A stretch of DNA of 53,143 nucleotides, from positions 431,922 through 485,064 of the forward strand of contig NZ_LKBT01000012.1 of the NCBI RefSeq assembly GCF_002699985.1, in the 5' to 3' direction. The notes beneath the pieces were generated by a model, which worked only from the letters and a program-made list of their open reading frames with translations, had not been told where the DNA came from and did not search any database. Shown piece by piece: positions 14,062-22,946 of the stretch. The stretch's first letter is position 1, and each line of letters begins with the position of its first letter. Made by a program: the position numbers and the translations under genes. This stretch comes from Pseudomonas sp. ICMP 561. Lineage in GTDB: Bacteria; Pseudomonadota; Gammaproteobacteria; Pseudomonadales; Pseudomonadaceae.

Positions 14062-15349
14062 CGTTCCGCAGGCGACATTCCTGCGCATGGAGCACAAGTT
14101 CCGGGCGTTTGTTGCGGGGTTTGGTTCAGGCAAAACGTGGGTAGGGTGTTCAGCGCTATGCAGGCACTTCATGGAGTGGCCTGGCGTCAACGCAGGCTAT
14201 TTTGCGCCGACGTACCCGCAGATCCGGGACATTTTCTATCCGACGATGGATGAAGTGGCCTACGACTGGGGTTTGAAGACCAAGATCAACCAAGCGAACC
14301 ACGAAGTTCACATCTACAGCGGCCGACAGTATCGGGGCACCGTAATTTGCCGGTCGATGGAGAAGCCGCAGACGATTGTCGGTTTCAAGATCGGGCACGC
14401 CCTGGTCGATGAGCTGGACGTACTTACGGCAATCAAAGCCCAGCAGGCTTGGCGCAAGATCATCGCCCGGATGCGTTATAACGTGCCCGGGTTGAAGAAT
14501 GGCGTAGATGTAACGACGACACCTGAGGGCTTCAAGTTCGTCTTTTTGCAATTCGTAAAGCAGCTTCGCGACAAGCCATCGCTGAATGAGATGTATGGTC
14601 TGGTTCAGGCCAGCACGTTCGACAATGAACTGAATCTGCCGGATGACTACATTCCATCGCTGATGGAGTCGTACCCCGAGCAACTGATCAGGGCTTATCT
14701 GAACGGCCAGTTCGTCAACCTGACATCCGGCTCGATCTACCACTCATACGACCGCAAGTTGAATCAGTGCTTTGATACCGTTCAGCCCGGCGAGCCGCTT
14801 TTCATCGGCATGGACTTCAACGTCGGCAAGATGGCTGCAATCACCCACGTTAAGCGCGATAAAGGTATGCCTAGGGCTGTTGATGAGCTCATGGATGGCT
14901 ACGACACGCCAGACATGATCCGGCGCATCAAAGAGCGCTACTGGGAGCACGACGGCAACAGCTTCAGGAAGACGTGCGAGATCAGGATTTACCCGGATGC
15001 ATCGGGCGACTCGCGTAAGTCAGTGAATGCCAGCCTTACGGACATCGCCATGCTCAAACAGGCGGGGTTCACGGTCATTGCTCCAGCGGCCAACCCGCCT
15101 GTGAAGGACCGCATCAACGCGGTGAACGCCATGTTCTGCAATGCGCAGGGCGAGCGTCGTTACCTGGTCAACCCGTTCACGTGTCCGACATACGCCGACG
15201 GCCTGGAACAACAGGTTTGGGCGGCCAATGGCGAGCCCGACAAATCACAAGGCAATGACCACGCCAACGACGGTGGTGGTTATTTCATCCATCGCGAGTA
15301 CCCGATTATCAAACCGGTCACCTCTCTAAAACTGGGATACGCCCGATGA
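14048..15349 (+). CDS. Terminase large subunit
   Basis: 433 residues. The ATPase part has a Walker A motif GFGSGKT (residues 24-30) and a Walker B-like ALVDE (118-122). The nuclease part has LFIGMDFNVGKMAAITHVKR (acidic D256), IRIYPDASGDSRK (D317) and a C-terminal NDHANDGGGYF. It powers DNA translocation into the prohead and cuts the concatemer. The start at 14048 lies inside the small subunit gene. The frame opens 27 bp earlier. The stop overlaps the portal start by 4 bp. Confidence 0.93.
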   Translation: MPSLNVPQATFLRMEHKFRAFVAGFGSGKTWVGCSALCRHFMEWPGVNAGYFAPTYPQIRDIFYPTMDEVAYDWGLKTKINQANHEVHIYSGRQYRGTVICRSMEKPQTIVGFKIGHALVDELDVLTAIKAQQAWRKIIARMRYNVPGLKNGVDVTTTPEGFKFVFLQFVKQLRDKPSLNEMYGLVQASTFDNELNLPDDYIPSLMESYPEQLIRAYLNGQFVNLTSGSIYHSYDRKLNQCFDTVQPGEPLFIGMDFNVGKMAAITHVKRDKGMPRAVDELMDGYDTPDMIRRIKERYWEHDGNSFRKTCEIRIYPDASGDSRKSVNASLTDIAMLKQAGFTVIAPAANPPVKDRINAVNAMFCNAQGERRYLVNPFTCPTYADGLEQQVWAANGEPDKSQGNDHANDGGGYFIHREYPIIKPVTSLKLGYAR

Positions 15350-16779
15350 GCAACGACGTTTCCTTCAAGCGGCCCGAGTACATCGAGGCGCTGGACCGCT
15401 GGCTGACCGTTCGTGACGTCTGCGCGGGCCAGCACCGAGTGGTCGACCGGCTGCCGTACATTAACCGGCACGATAAAACGGAAGAGAACATCGAGCGCAA
15501 CAAGTCTTACCGCGAACGTGCTGTGTTCAAGAACGCTACTGGCCACACCCGAAACGGTTTGATCGGCCTGGCTTTCCACAAAGATCCGACGCTGACCGTA
15601 CCCAGGAATCTCGAATACTTGCAGGACAACGCTAACGGGGCAGGCGTGAGCATCTACCAGCAGTCGCAAGGCTCTCTGGAAAAGGTGCTAGAGGCGGGGC
15701 GGCATGGCCTGTTCGTGGACTTCCACGAAGACAGCGGTATTGGCGGACATGCGGTCATCCTCACGTATTCAGCTGAGGACATCATCAATTGGCGCACCGG
15801 CATGGTCGACGGGCATAACGTCTTGACTATGGTTGTACTGCGAGAGATGCATGAAGAGCCTGATGGTTTTGGGTTGAAGTGCACTGAGCAGTTCCGTGAG
15901 CTTGCGCTTGGGGACGGTGGCAGCGAAGACGGAGGTCTCTATGTCTGCCGTGTGTGGCGTCGCAAAGGCGTGCGCGGCGGCGGCCCTCTTGAGGTTGTTG
16001 AAGAGTACCGGCCGGCCGGTAAGAAGGGGCGACTCAAAGAGATTCCGTTCACCTTCATCGGCGCTCAGAACAACGATCCGAGTATTGACGAGTCGCCACT
16101 CTACGATATCGCCATGATCAACCTTGGCCACTACCGAAACAGCGCGGACTATGAAGACAGCGTCTTCTGGTGTGGACAGGCGCAACCGTGGATAAGCGGT
16201 GTCGATGAGCAGTGGCTGGAGATGGCCCGGAAAGAGGGCGTCTATGTTGGCTCTCGCGCTCCAATCCCTGTTCCTGCTGGTGAAACATTCGCCTTTGCTC
16301 AGCCGCAGCCTAATACGCTCGTTAAAGAGGCCATGGCCGATAAGAACCAGATGATGATTGAACTGGGCGCACGCATGGTCGTTGCTTCATTGGCTGCGAA
16401 GACGGCAACAGAGTCCCGCGGTGATCAGTCAGCGTCGACGTCCGTGCTTGCTATCTGTGTATCTAACATCAACGAGGCCTACACCCGGGCGTTGATGTGG
16501 TGTGGCGAGTTCATCGGAGCAACTGGCAAGACTGCATACCTGGTGAATCAGGAGTTCGTGGAGCTGTCAGCGGATCCACAGATGATCGCCGCGCTGGTCC
16601 AATTGTGGCAAAGCGGTGGGTTCGCTAAGGCTGATTTGCGCGGCTACCTGCGCAAACTTGGTCTGATCGCACCGGAACGTACTGATCAGCAGATCGATAA
16701 CGAGATCAGCGAACAGACCGATGGCCTCGGCCTCGATGATGAGGACTTGAACGATGGCCACCAACCAAGCGCTGCTTGA
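15346..16779 (+). CDS. Portal protein (DUF4055 type)
   Basis: 477 residues with the DUF4055 portal pattern: a start rich in YIEALDRWLTVRDVCAGQ, a YRERAVFKNATGHTRNGLIG block, FVDFHEDSGIGGH, and the long C-terminal helix region (MIELGARMVVASLAAKTATE, SRGDQSASTSVLAICVSN). Portals form the dodecameric DNA gate at one capsid vertex. Its place after the large terminase and before a Mu F-like protein is the standard order. The end overlaps the next gene by 26 bp. Confidence 0.88.
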   Translation: MSNDVSFKRPEYIEALDRWLTVRDVCAGQHRVVDRLPYINRHDKTEENIERNKSYRERAVFKNATGHTRNGLIGLAFHKDPTLTVPRNLEYLQDNANGAGVSIYQQSQGSLEKVLEAGRHGLFVDFHEDSGIGGHAVILTYSAEDIINWRTGMVDGHNVLTMVVLREMHEEPDGFGLKCTEQFRELALGDGGSEDGGLYVCRVWRRKGVRGGGPLEVVEEYRPAGKKGRLKEIPFTFIGAQNNDPSIDESPLYDIAMINLGHYRNSADYEDSVFWCGQAQPWISGVDEQWLEMARKEGVYVGSRAPIPVPAGETFAFAQPQPNTLVKEAMADKNQMMIELGARMVVASLAAKTATESRGDQSASTSVLAICVSNINEAYTRALMWCGEFIGATGKTAYLVNQEFVELSADPQMIAALVQLWQSGGFAKADLRGYLRKLGLIAPERTDQQIDNEISEQTDGLGLDDEDLNDGHQPSAA

Positions 16780-17830
16780 TGCAACGATTCGGCATGCGGT
16801 CTTTCTGGAGCGACTGAAGGCGGGGGAGGTGCAGAAGTTCGCACCGTTCCTCAAGGAAATTGACCGGTCGTTGCGTGATCGCCTGACCCAGTCGGATATG
16901 ACCAGCTACACCCGCAAGCGTCTGGAGCAGCTTCTCGACGAAGTAGACAGCCTGCTGCTGGGCATCTTCACCCGTTTCACCGATCAGCTCACGCTGGACC
17001 TGATCGACCTGGCTACTTATGAGGCCCAGTTCGAGGCGACGAGTCTGACGAAGGCCGCGCCGGTCGGTGTTAGCTTTGAGGCTGCCGTGCCGACAGCTAC
17101 CGCGATCCGCACAGCGGTGCTGAGCAACCCGCTCAGTGTTCGTGGTACAGACGGTGGGAAGCTGCTCAAGCCATTCATCAAGGACTGGACGACTGCCGAG
17201 CGTAACCGCATCACAGGCGCGATTCGCCAAGGTTTCTTCGAGGGGCAGACAAACTTCCAGATCATTCAGAAGATTCGCGGTTCTGCAGCGCTCAAGTACG
17301 CCGACGGCATCCTGGCTACGACGGACCGCAATGCATCGACGGTTGTTCGCACTGCAATCCAGCACGTAGCCAGCCAGGCGCGGATGGAAACGGCCAATGC
17401 GAACAGCGACGTGGTTCCTGAGATCGAGCTGGTTGCCACATTGGATAGCAAGACCAGCCAGGTGTGCCGCAGCTTGGACAAGCGCCGGTTTCCGGTAAAT
17501 TCAGGGCCTCGGCCACCATTTCACCCGAATTGCCGTACCACCTTTGTGATGATCACAAAATTCAGCGAGCTGTTCGCTCAGGGCGCAACCAGAGCATCCC
17601 AGATCGGACAGGTGAGTGCTGATCTCGACTATTACCACTGGCTTCAGCAGCAACCGGCGTCGTTTCAGGATGCAGCGATTGGCCCTGTGCGGGCAAAGCT
17701 GTTCCGTAATGGTGGGCTGAGCGTTGAGCGATTCACTGAGCTTCAACTCGATAGGAATTTCAAGCCGCTGACCTTGGTTCAGATGAAAGGGCTTGAGCCG
17801 CTGGCTTTTGAGAGAGCGGGTTTGAGATGA
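16754..17830 (+). CDS. Mu F-like head morphogenesis (minor capsid) protein
   Basis: 358 residues. The C-terminal Mu F-like module is clear: NASTVVRTAIQHVASQARME, then DSKTSQVCRSLDKRRFPVNS and GPRPPFHPNCRTTFVMITK, with paired Cys and the PPxHPxCR signature. The N-terminal 150 residues are helical. These proteins are minor head components tied to portal and ejection. The start lies 26 bp inside the portal gene, preceded by GAGG. The gene ends with an unusual basic/hydrophobic tail (LEPLAFERAGLR). Confidence 0.88.
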   Translation: MATNQALLDATIRHAVFLERLKAGEVQKFAPFLKEIDRSLRDRLTQSDMTSYTRKRLEQLLDEVDSLLLGIFTRFTDQLTLDLIDLATYEAQFEATSLTKAAPVGVSFEAAVPTATAIRTAVLSNPLSVRGTDGGKLLKPFIKDWTTAERNRITGAIRQGFFEGQTNFQIIQKIRGSAALKYADGILATTDRNASTVVRTAIQHVASQARMETANANSDVVPEIELVATLDSKTSQVCRSLDKRRFPVNSGPRPPFHPNCRTTFVMITKFSELFAQGATRASQIGQVSADLDYYHWLQQQPASFQDAAIGPVRAKLFRNGGLSVERFTELQLDRNFKPLTLVQMKGLEPLAFERAGLR

Positions 17831-17867
17831 TTCGAGCCTTGTGAGCCGCTACTTAAGGATCTTTCAT

Positions 17868-18428
17868 ATGGGACTGACGGGAAAGCGCCGTGCTGTCACT
17901 AGGAGTGCTGTGCGTAAGGCGTGGCAGGAGAACCTAGCTTGGATCAGCGACTATGGGTTTTGCAGCTACACCCGTGAGGCTATAGAGGATGATTACGAGG
18001 ACTTGCGAGTCTGTTGGTGTTGCGGAGTTACGGGGTATCAGGAAGTCGCCCATATTATCCCTCACTCCTTAGGCGGAACGCATTTGCCTATCAACAGCTT
18101 CTTGTTGTGCGCGGAATGTCACCTGACATCTCCAGATTGCAGCGACCCGAAATACTTCGTGGAATTTATCAACCGCCACGCTGGTAGGTTCAATACGGCT
18201 TTCGCGGAAACATTCAAAAGAATGACTAATCGATTGTTGGAATTTTGTGAGCAGGAGCCTGAAAAAGCTGAGGCGGTACAAGCAGCCCTGAGCGAGCAAT
18301 ATCTTGACTCAGGCGGTCGCATCTCCACACATGGATCTAACTATTCGATCAGTACAAAGATGGCTGGGGTGGAAATGGCCTTAGATAGAGCCATTGAGCT
18401 AGTTCAGCGAAATCCTGCTTGTAAGTAG
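17868..18428 (+). CDS. HNH endonuclease inserted in the head operon
   Basis: About 186 residues. Zinc/HNH motifs are CWCCGVTGYQEVAHIIPHSL, GGTHLPINSFLLCAECHL and DCSDPKYFVEFINRH, with the catalytic pair in AHIIPHS. AAGGAT precedes the ATG at 17868. It has its own downstream terminator and lies between the Mu F-like and scaffold genes rather than beside the terminase, where phage HNH proteins that assist packaging usually sit. That placement suggests a free-standing homing-type nuclease or moron. Composition is more AT-rich than the neighbouring head genes. Confidence 0.82.
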   Translation: MGLTGKRRAVTRSAVRKAWQENLAWISDYGFCSYTREAIEDDYEDLRVCWCCGVTGYQEVAHIIPHSLGGTHLPINSFLLCAECHLTSPDCSDPKYFVEFINRHAGRFNTAFAETFKRMTNRLLEFCEQEPEKAEAVQAALSEQYLDSGGRISTHGSNYSISTKMAGVEMALDRAIELVQRNPACK

Positions 18429-18446
18429 CCATAGTTATTAAAACTG

Positions 18447-18468
18447 ACCCGCTTCGGCGGGTTTTTTT
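18447..18468 (+). terminator. Rho-independent terminator after the HNH gene
   Basis: ACCCGC/GCGGGT stem with a TTCG loop followed by a run of T. It lies within the head operon, directly after the HNH gene. Confidence 0.88.
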
Positions 18469-18511
18469 ATGCCTGCAAAGTAGGCAACTCATACCCAAGG
18501 GGTGCATCACC

Positions 18512-19240
18512 GTGGCAGAAGAAAACGAAATCGACCTGGAAAACCCGGCAATCAAGGCCGCTATCGCGACTGCCGTCGAAGCATCCGTCTCAGGTCTGAA
18601 AACCAAAAACTCCGAGTTGCTGGGCAAGTTGAAGGACACGTCCACCAAGTTGACTCAGTTCGAAACCCAGTTTGAGGGCATCGACATTGATGCCGTCAAA
18701 GGTCTGCTCAGTCGTGCCGGGCAGGACGAAGAAACCAAGCTGCTGACAGAGGGCAAGGTGGATGAGGTCTTCAATAAGCGCACTGAGCGCCTGCGCGGCG
18801 ATTACGACAAGCAGCTGAAGGCTGTGAGCGAGCGTGCATCGAAGGCAGAGGCGTTTGCCGCCAAGTTCCAAGGCAAAGTCCTCGGTGACTCGGTTCGCGG
18901 TGCGGCTCTCAAGGCCGGTGCTCTCCCCGAAGCAACAGACGACATCATCCTGCGCGCCAAAGGCGTGTTCTCACTGAACGAAGAGGGCGAAGCGGTCGCT
19001 GTCGATGAGTCCGGCCAGACCATCCTTGGCAAGGACGGCAAGACCCCTCTGACCCCGCTCGAATGGGCGGAATCCCTGCGCGAAAGCGCACCTCACCTCT
19101 GGCCAAGGGCCTCAGGAACGAATGCCCCGGGCGGGGGTAGCGGCCAGGCTGCATTGAAGCGCTCCGAAATGTCAGCCACGCAAAAGCGCGACTACCAGCG
19201 CAAGCACGGCCAAACCGCATTCCTGCAATTGCCCAAGTAA
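18512..19240 (+). CDS. Capsid scaffold protein
   Basis: 242 residues with a GTG start. The N-terminus is acidic (EENEIDLENPAIKAAIATAV), then a long coiled coil (KTKNSELLGKLKDTSTKLTQ ... YDKQLKAVSERASKAEAFAA), a conserved module (GDSVRGAALKAGALPEATDD, IILRAKGVFSLNEEGEAVAV) and a Gly/Ser tail. This is the usual layout of scaffolds lying directly before HK97-fold capsid genes. It would organise capsid subunits during prohead assembly and leave on maturation. Confidence 0.83.
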   Translation: MAEENEIDLENPAIKAAIATAVEASVSGLKTKNSELLGKLKDTSTKLTQFETQFEGIDIDAVKGLLSRAGQDEETKLLTEGKVDEVFNKRTERLRGDYDKQLKAVSERASKAEAFAAKFQGKVLGDSVRGAALKAGALPEATDDIILRAKGVFSLNEEGEAVAVDESGQTILGKDGKTPLTPLEWAESLRESAPHLWPRASGTNAPGGGSGQAALKRSEMSATQKRDYQRKHGQTAFLQLPK

Positions 19241-19252
19241 GGGGATTCACCC

Positions 19253-20203
19253 ATGGCTACAACTGTTAACAGCGATCTGATCATCTACAACGATGAAGCC
19301 CAGACCGCGTACCTCGAACGTGTTCAGGACAACCTGGACATCTTCAACGAATCGTCCAACGGCGCGATCATCCTCGACAACGAGCTGATCGAAGGCGACT
19401 TCCGCAAGCGTGCCTTTTACAAGCTGGCGGGCTCGCTGGATCACCGCGACGTCAACTCCGAAGCGAAGGTCGTCGCCAAGAAGATCAGCGCCGGTGAAGC
19501 GGTTGGTGTCAAAGCGCCGTGGAAATACGGCCCGTACGAAACCACCGAGGAAGCTTTCAAGCGTCGCGGTCGTCCGGTAGAAGAGTTCTCCCAGATCATC
19601 GGTCAGGACGTGGCTGATGCAACGCTGGAAGGCTTCGTGCAGTACGCAACTGCGGCCTTGCGCGCATCTATCGGATCCAACCCGGGCATGGTGGTCGAGG
19701 CCAGCATCGAAACCGACGGCAAGAAGACGCTGACCCGTGGCATGCGCAAGTTCGGCGACAAATTCGGCCGTATCGCGTTGTGGGTCATGCATTCGTCCGC
19801 TTACTTCGACATCGTTGATGAAGCGATCACCAACAAAATCTACGAAGAAGCCGGTGTCGTGATCTACGGCGGTCTGCCTGGCACGCTGGGTAAGCCGGTG
19901 TTGGTCACCGACACCGCGCCGGTCGATGTCATCTTCGGTCTGCTGCCTAACGCAGTGACCATCACCGAGTCGCAAGCACCGGGCTTCCGTTCGTACGAAG
20001 TCAATGACCAAGAAAACCTCGGCATCGGCTATCGCGCTGAAGGCGTCGTGAACATCGACGTGCTGGGCTACAGCTGGAAGGAAACCGCCGGCGGCGCGAA
20101 CCCATCGCTCGCCGCTGTGGGCTCTTCGGCCAACTGGGCCAAGCACTCCACCAGCGACAAGGTCACTGCTGGCGTGATGATCGAACTCACTCCGGCCGCT
20201 TAA
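19253..20203 (+). CDS. Major capsid protein
   Basis: 316 residues. Blocks typical of this phage capsid family are visible: YLERVQDNLDIFNESSNGAI, EGDFRKRAFYKLAGSLDHRD, RKFGDKFGRIALWVMHSSAY, and a C-terminal P-domain/A-domain strand region (KPVLVTDTAPVDVIFGLLPN, YSWKETAGGANPSLAAVGSS). It is presumed to have the HK97 fold. Strong GC-rich codon use and a good ribosome site (AAGGGG) fit high expression. The preceding scaffold and following head-completion genes support the call. Confidence 0.9.
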   Translation: MATTVNSDLIIYNDEAQTAYLERVQDNLDIFNESSNGAIILDNELIEGDFRKRAFYKLAGSLDHRDVNSEAKVVAKKISAGEAVGVKAPWKYGPYETTEEAFKRRGRPVEEFSQIIGQDVADATLEGFVQYATAALRASIGSNPGMVVEASIETDGKKTLTRGMRKFGDKFGRIALWVMHSSAYFDIVDEAITNKIYEEAGVVIYGGLPGTLGKPVLVTDTAPVDVIFGLLPNAVTITESQAPGFRSYEVNDQENLGIGYRAEGVVNIDVLGYSWKETAGGANPSLAAVGSSANWAKHSTSDKVTAGVMIELTPAA

Positions 20204-20248
20204 ATCATCCGAACGGCGCGGCCAGCGATGGCCGCCAGGGAGAACATC

Positions 20249-20674
20249 ATGGAACTCGTTTACAGTAACCAGCGCGGTGACTTTGATCCGAACAAGCGCT
20301 ATCGCAACCCAGATCTTTTCCGGAACGTGGAGCGCGGCGTGACCAAAGTCACCGTGGTTGGCGACTACCCCGAGATCGTGGATGCCTACAAGGCGCTCGA
20401 AATCGACGTAGAAGTCGAAACCCGCAAAACTCCGGTTAAGGGCAAAACAAAGTCCGCCGACAAAACCCCTGCGAAGTCGGGCAAAGGCCCAGCCAAGCAG
20501 CAGTCCAATGGCACCCAGAACGATGGGACCGAGGACGAGCCGATCTACATCCCCAAGCTGGAAGCGGATAACCAGTGGATCATCATCACGCGTGACGGCC
20601 TGCGCTTCGGCGATTTCGCTGGTGATGAAGACGCCACAAAGGCAGAAGCTGACCGCCTGAACAACAAGGAATAA
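20249..20674 (+). CDS. Head-associated hypothetical protein
   Basis: About 141 residues. The ATG at 20249 follows AGGGAGA. The N-terminal part (ELVYSNQRGDFDPNKRYRNP) and C-terminal part (DNQWIIITRDGLRFGDFAGD) flank a Lys/Pro/Ser/Thr-rich flexible linker. It is immediately after the capsid gene and before the head completion gene. It may be a decoration or capsid-stabilising protein. Family not recognised. Confidence 0.65.
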   Translation: MELVYSNQRGDFDPNKRYRNPDLFRNVERGVTKVTVVGDYPEIVDAYKALEIDVEVETRKTPVKGKTKSADKTPAKSGKGPAKQQSNGTQNDGTEDEPIYIPKLEADNQWIIITRDGLRFGDFAGDEDATKAEADRLNNKE

Positions 20675-20677
20675 CCC

Positions 20678-21178
20678 ATGCTCATTGTCGAGGACGGTAC
20701 CGGTAAGCCGGACGCCGAAAGCTACGCAACCGCTGAGGACCTGGTTCTCTATGCCATGAAGTTCGGTGCAGTGATTCCAGCCGACTTGGTTGCGCAGGAA
20801 GCGTTACTGCGCCGTGCCGCCTTGGCAATGGACGGGATGACATGGAAGGGACGCAAATCATCCGGCGAACAGGCTTTGTCCTGGCCTCGTCGGGAGGTTC
20901 GCCTTGATGGCGAGAACAAGCCGGATCGCTACCTACCGGCAAGAATTCAGTACGGCCAGATGGCTCTGGCCGCGGAGATCCACAAAGACGATATCGATCC
21001 GATTGATCAGCGCAAAGGCGCGGTGACGAAGGACAAGGTCGATGGCGCGGTGGAGCGGGAATACGCCGTGATCAACAGCACTAGTAAGCGATTGTTGCCC
21101 GCTGCTCCGGATCGGCCGAGCGCTACGCAGTTTGCGGATTACCTGCAAAGACGCGGGCTTTTTACCGTTCGCGCTTAA
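20678..21178 (+). CDS. Head-tail adaptor (DnaT-like phage family)
   Basis: 166 residues. The start MLIVEDGTGKPDAESYATAE and the block ALAMDGMTWKGRKSSGEQAL, then SWPRREVRLDG and PARIQYGQMALAAEIHKDDI, match a family annotated in phages as DnaT-like but lying in the head-completion position. A connector at the portal is the contextual role. It ends 4 bp into the antisense gene on the other strand. Confidence 0.7.
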   Translation: MLIVEDGTGKPDAESYATAEDLVLYAMKFGAVIPADLVAQEALLRRAALAMDGMTWKGRKSSGEQALSWPRREVRLDGENKPDRYLPARIQYGQMALAAEIHKDDIDPIDQRKGAVTKDKVDGAVEREYAVINSTSKRLLPAAPDRPSATQFADYLQRRGLFTVRA

Positions 21179-21486
21179 CTTCCCCAATCTGCAGCCAGCA
21201 ACCTTATTTTGTAAGCTTCTGATAAATCTTTGTCGCCCCCAGCAACCATACCGGCAAGTGCTGCGATCAAGATGAAGTTAGCCTCGCTGAATGGTTGGCA
21301 GAGCGGCACAATTTCATTTTTAAGTTGGCCTGCGATGCCTTCCGCGACCGTGCCAGACAGGACCAGTTCTATGGTGTCTCTAGCGCGTAGCTTGAGCATT
21401 AACTTCTCGGGCTGGTCGGTAAGTGTCGCATCGTATAGCGCTACGCCTGCTTCTTGCAGCGCGACACGCCTCTCCTCGTTTGTCAT
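21175..21486 (-). CDS. Antisense-oriented moron inside the head-neck operon
   Basis: A 103-residue leftward gene wedged between two rightward structural genes. Its ATG at 21486 is preceded by TTGGAG at ideal spacing, and no convincing rightward gene covers the interval, so it is probably real. The product (TNEERRVALQEAGVALYDAT ... PFSEANFILIAALAGMVAGG) is mainly helical, with one moderately hydrophobic helix near residues 68-85. It would be expressed from its own leftward promoter in the lysogen. GC is lower than its neighbours. It has no recognised family. A host-benefit, defence or anti-defence role is only a possibility. Confidence 0.7.
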   Translation of the reverse strand: MTNEERRVALQEAGVALYDATLTDQPEKLMLKLRARDTIELVLSGTVAEGIAGQLKNEIVPLCQPFSEANFILIAALAGMVAGGDKDLSEAYKIRLLAADWGS

Positions 21487-21506
21487 GATTACTCCAAGGT
21501 GCTTGA

Positions 21507-21875
21507 ATGGCTTTCTACGAAGAAATGGCCACGATGGCTCTCGACCTTATCACTGAGTTCGGCCAGCCCGTCACCATCCGCGACGTTACGAAGGGTGGCT
21601 ATGACCCGAGCAAGGGCGCCACTGCACCGGATACCGTCACCGAGCGTACCGCCCAAGGCATCATGCTCGACTTCACTGGCGATGAGTTCCAGACCAATAC
21701 CCTGATCAAGGTCGGTGACAAGAAGCTGAAGCTCGCAGCAAAGGGACTGACTCAGCCGCCGACACTGCTGAGCAAGGTCATCGTTCAGGGTCGCACCTGG
21801 TCAATAATTCCGCCGTTGAAAGAGATCAACCCGGCGGGGACGCCTTTGCTCTATGAATTGCAGGTGCGGGCATGA
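21507..21875 (+). CDS. Head closure / tail stopper protein
   Basis: 122 residues: AFYEEMATMALDLITEFGQP, then VTIRDVTKGGYDPSKG, RTAQGIMLDFTGDEFQTNTL and a beta-rich C-terminus (GRTWSIIPPLKEINPAGTPL). The strand-rich pattern and position between the head-tail adaptor and an HK97 gp10-like protein fit the head-closure (stopper) family. It overlaps the next gene by 4 bp. Identification rests on position more than motif. Confidence 0.7.
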   Translation: MAFYEEMATMALDLITEFGQPVTIRDVTKGGYDPSKGATAPDTVTERTAQGIMLDFTGDEFQTNTLIKVGDKKLKLAAKGLTQPPTLLSKVIVQGRTWSIIPPLKEINPAGTPLLYELQVRA

Positions 21876-22525
21876 GTAGGTACGCAGGCCTCAATGGCAG
21901 TTTCGCTGAGCAGATCGCCCAATTCGCCGAAGGCGCACGCCAGGCGATGGACGTTAGTTTCCGAGAGATCATCATCGAGCTGGGCGGCTCTCTGATTCGA
22001 ATGTCTCCAGTCGGAAACCAAGAGCTTTGGGCTAGTAACGTGGCTTTCCGAGCCAAGAATACCCGTGCAGCCGACGACTACGACTTTAAGGTGTCCGTCC
22101 GTAACACCGTCATCAACCTGACCGACTCTAATTTCACTAAGTCAGGAAACCTGCGCAAGGGTGTTAAATATGCCAAGCCCTTGACGAAGACCGAGCGAGA
22201 CCAGAACTACAACGTCAATGGACTGGTCGCCGGAAAGGATTATGTCGGCGGTCGCTTTCGCGGCAACTGGCAATTTTCTATCGAGGCTCCTGCAGACGGG
22301 ACGCTCGATATCGTCGACCCGAGTGGAAGCATGTCTCTGGCCCTACTGAGGGGGCAGGTCGCTTCGCTCACTGCGGGCCAAACAGCCTACATCGTGAACA
22401 ATCTGCCTTATGCCATTCCGCTGGAGTACGGCCATAGCAGTCAGGCCCCATCAGGCATGGTCCGCGTGACGGTTGCCCGCTTTCAACAGATCGTGGCCGA
22501 AGCCATCAGGAACAACCAGGTATGA
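21872..22525 (+). CDS. HK97 gp10-like neck protein
   Basis: 217 residues. Family-like elements are the start (GARQAMDVSFREIIIELGGS, LIRMSPVGNQELWASN) and the end (NNLPYAIPLEYGHSSQAPSG, MVRVTVARFQQIVAEAI). The block at about 50-125 is longer than in typical gp10 proteins and may be an insertion. These proteins complete the head-tail joint. It overlaps the neighbouring genes by 4 bp on both sides, consistent with coupled translation. Confidence 0.8.
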   Translation: MSRYAGLNGSFAEQIAQFAEGARQAMDVSFREIIIELGGSLIRMSPVGNQELWASNVAFRAKNTRAADDYDFKVSVRNTVINLTDSNFTKSGNLRKGVKYAKPLTKTERDQNYNVNGLVAGKDYVGGRFRGNWQFSIEAPADGTLDIVDPSGSMSLALLRGQVASLTAGQTAYIVNNLPYAIPLEYGHSSQAPSGMVRVTVARFQQIVAEAIRNNQV

Positions 22526-22932
22526 GCCATAAGATAATCAGGTCTCTGTTGGAAACGCGCCTTGCTGCGTGGGCTGCCGAGCGCGAACTTCGAGTTGCAT
22601 ACCAGGGCGTGAACTTCACCCCCGCATCCGATGAGACCTACCTGAGCGCCTTCATGCTCCCGGCTGGGACCGGCACTAACACGCTGTCAGGCGATCACCG
22701 GGTTTACACCGGCGTATTCCAGATCAACGTGGTAACGCCAGTCGGTAACGGAAGCGGCGACGCAGAGGGCCTGGTCGATGAGCTGGCCGATCTGTTCCCG
22801 GCTTTCCTCAGGCTCAAGCGTGACGACTTCGAGGTAATGGTGCTGACGCCGGTCGAGCCTGGCCCGCCAATCACTGGCGACACGACTCTGACCGTCTCTG
22901 CCTCGTTCCAGTATCGATCTGACACCAATTGA
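22522..22932 (+). CDS. Tail terminator (DUF4128)
   Basis: 136 residues with the DUF4128 pattern: IIRSLLETRLAAWAAERELR, VAYQGVNFTPASDETYLSAF, HRVYTGVFQINVVTPVGNGS and a final strand (TLTVSASFQYRSD). DUF4128 proteins are tail terminators that cap the tail tube. The order after gp10-like and before the tube protein is standard. Confidence 0.85.
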   Translation: MSHKIIRSLLETRLAAWAAERELRVAYQGVNFTPASDETYLSAFMLPAGTGTNTLSGDHRVYTGVFQINVVTPVGNGSGDAEGLVDELADLFPAFLRLKRDDFEVMVLTPVEPGPPITGDTTLTVSASFQYRSDTN

Positions 22933-22946
22933 ATTAGGAGACACCA

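Noticed and set aside
19247..20146. Long leftward open frame opposite the capsid gene
   Set aside because: It mirrors the strongly biased codon use of the major capsid gene and has no ribosome site. It is an antisense shadow.
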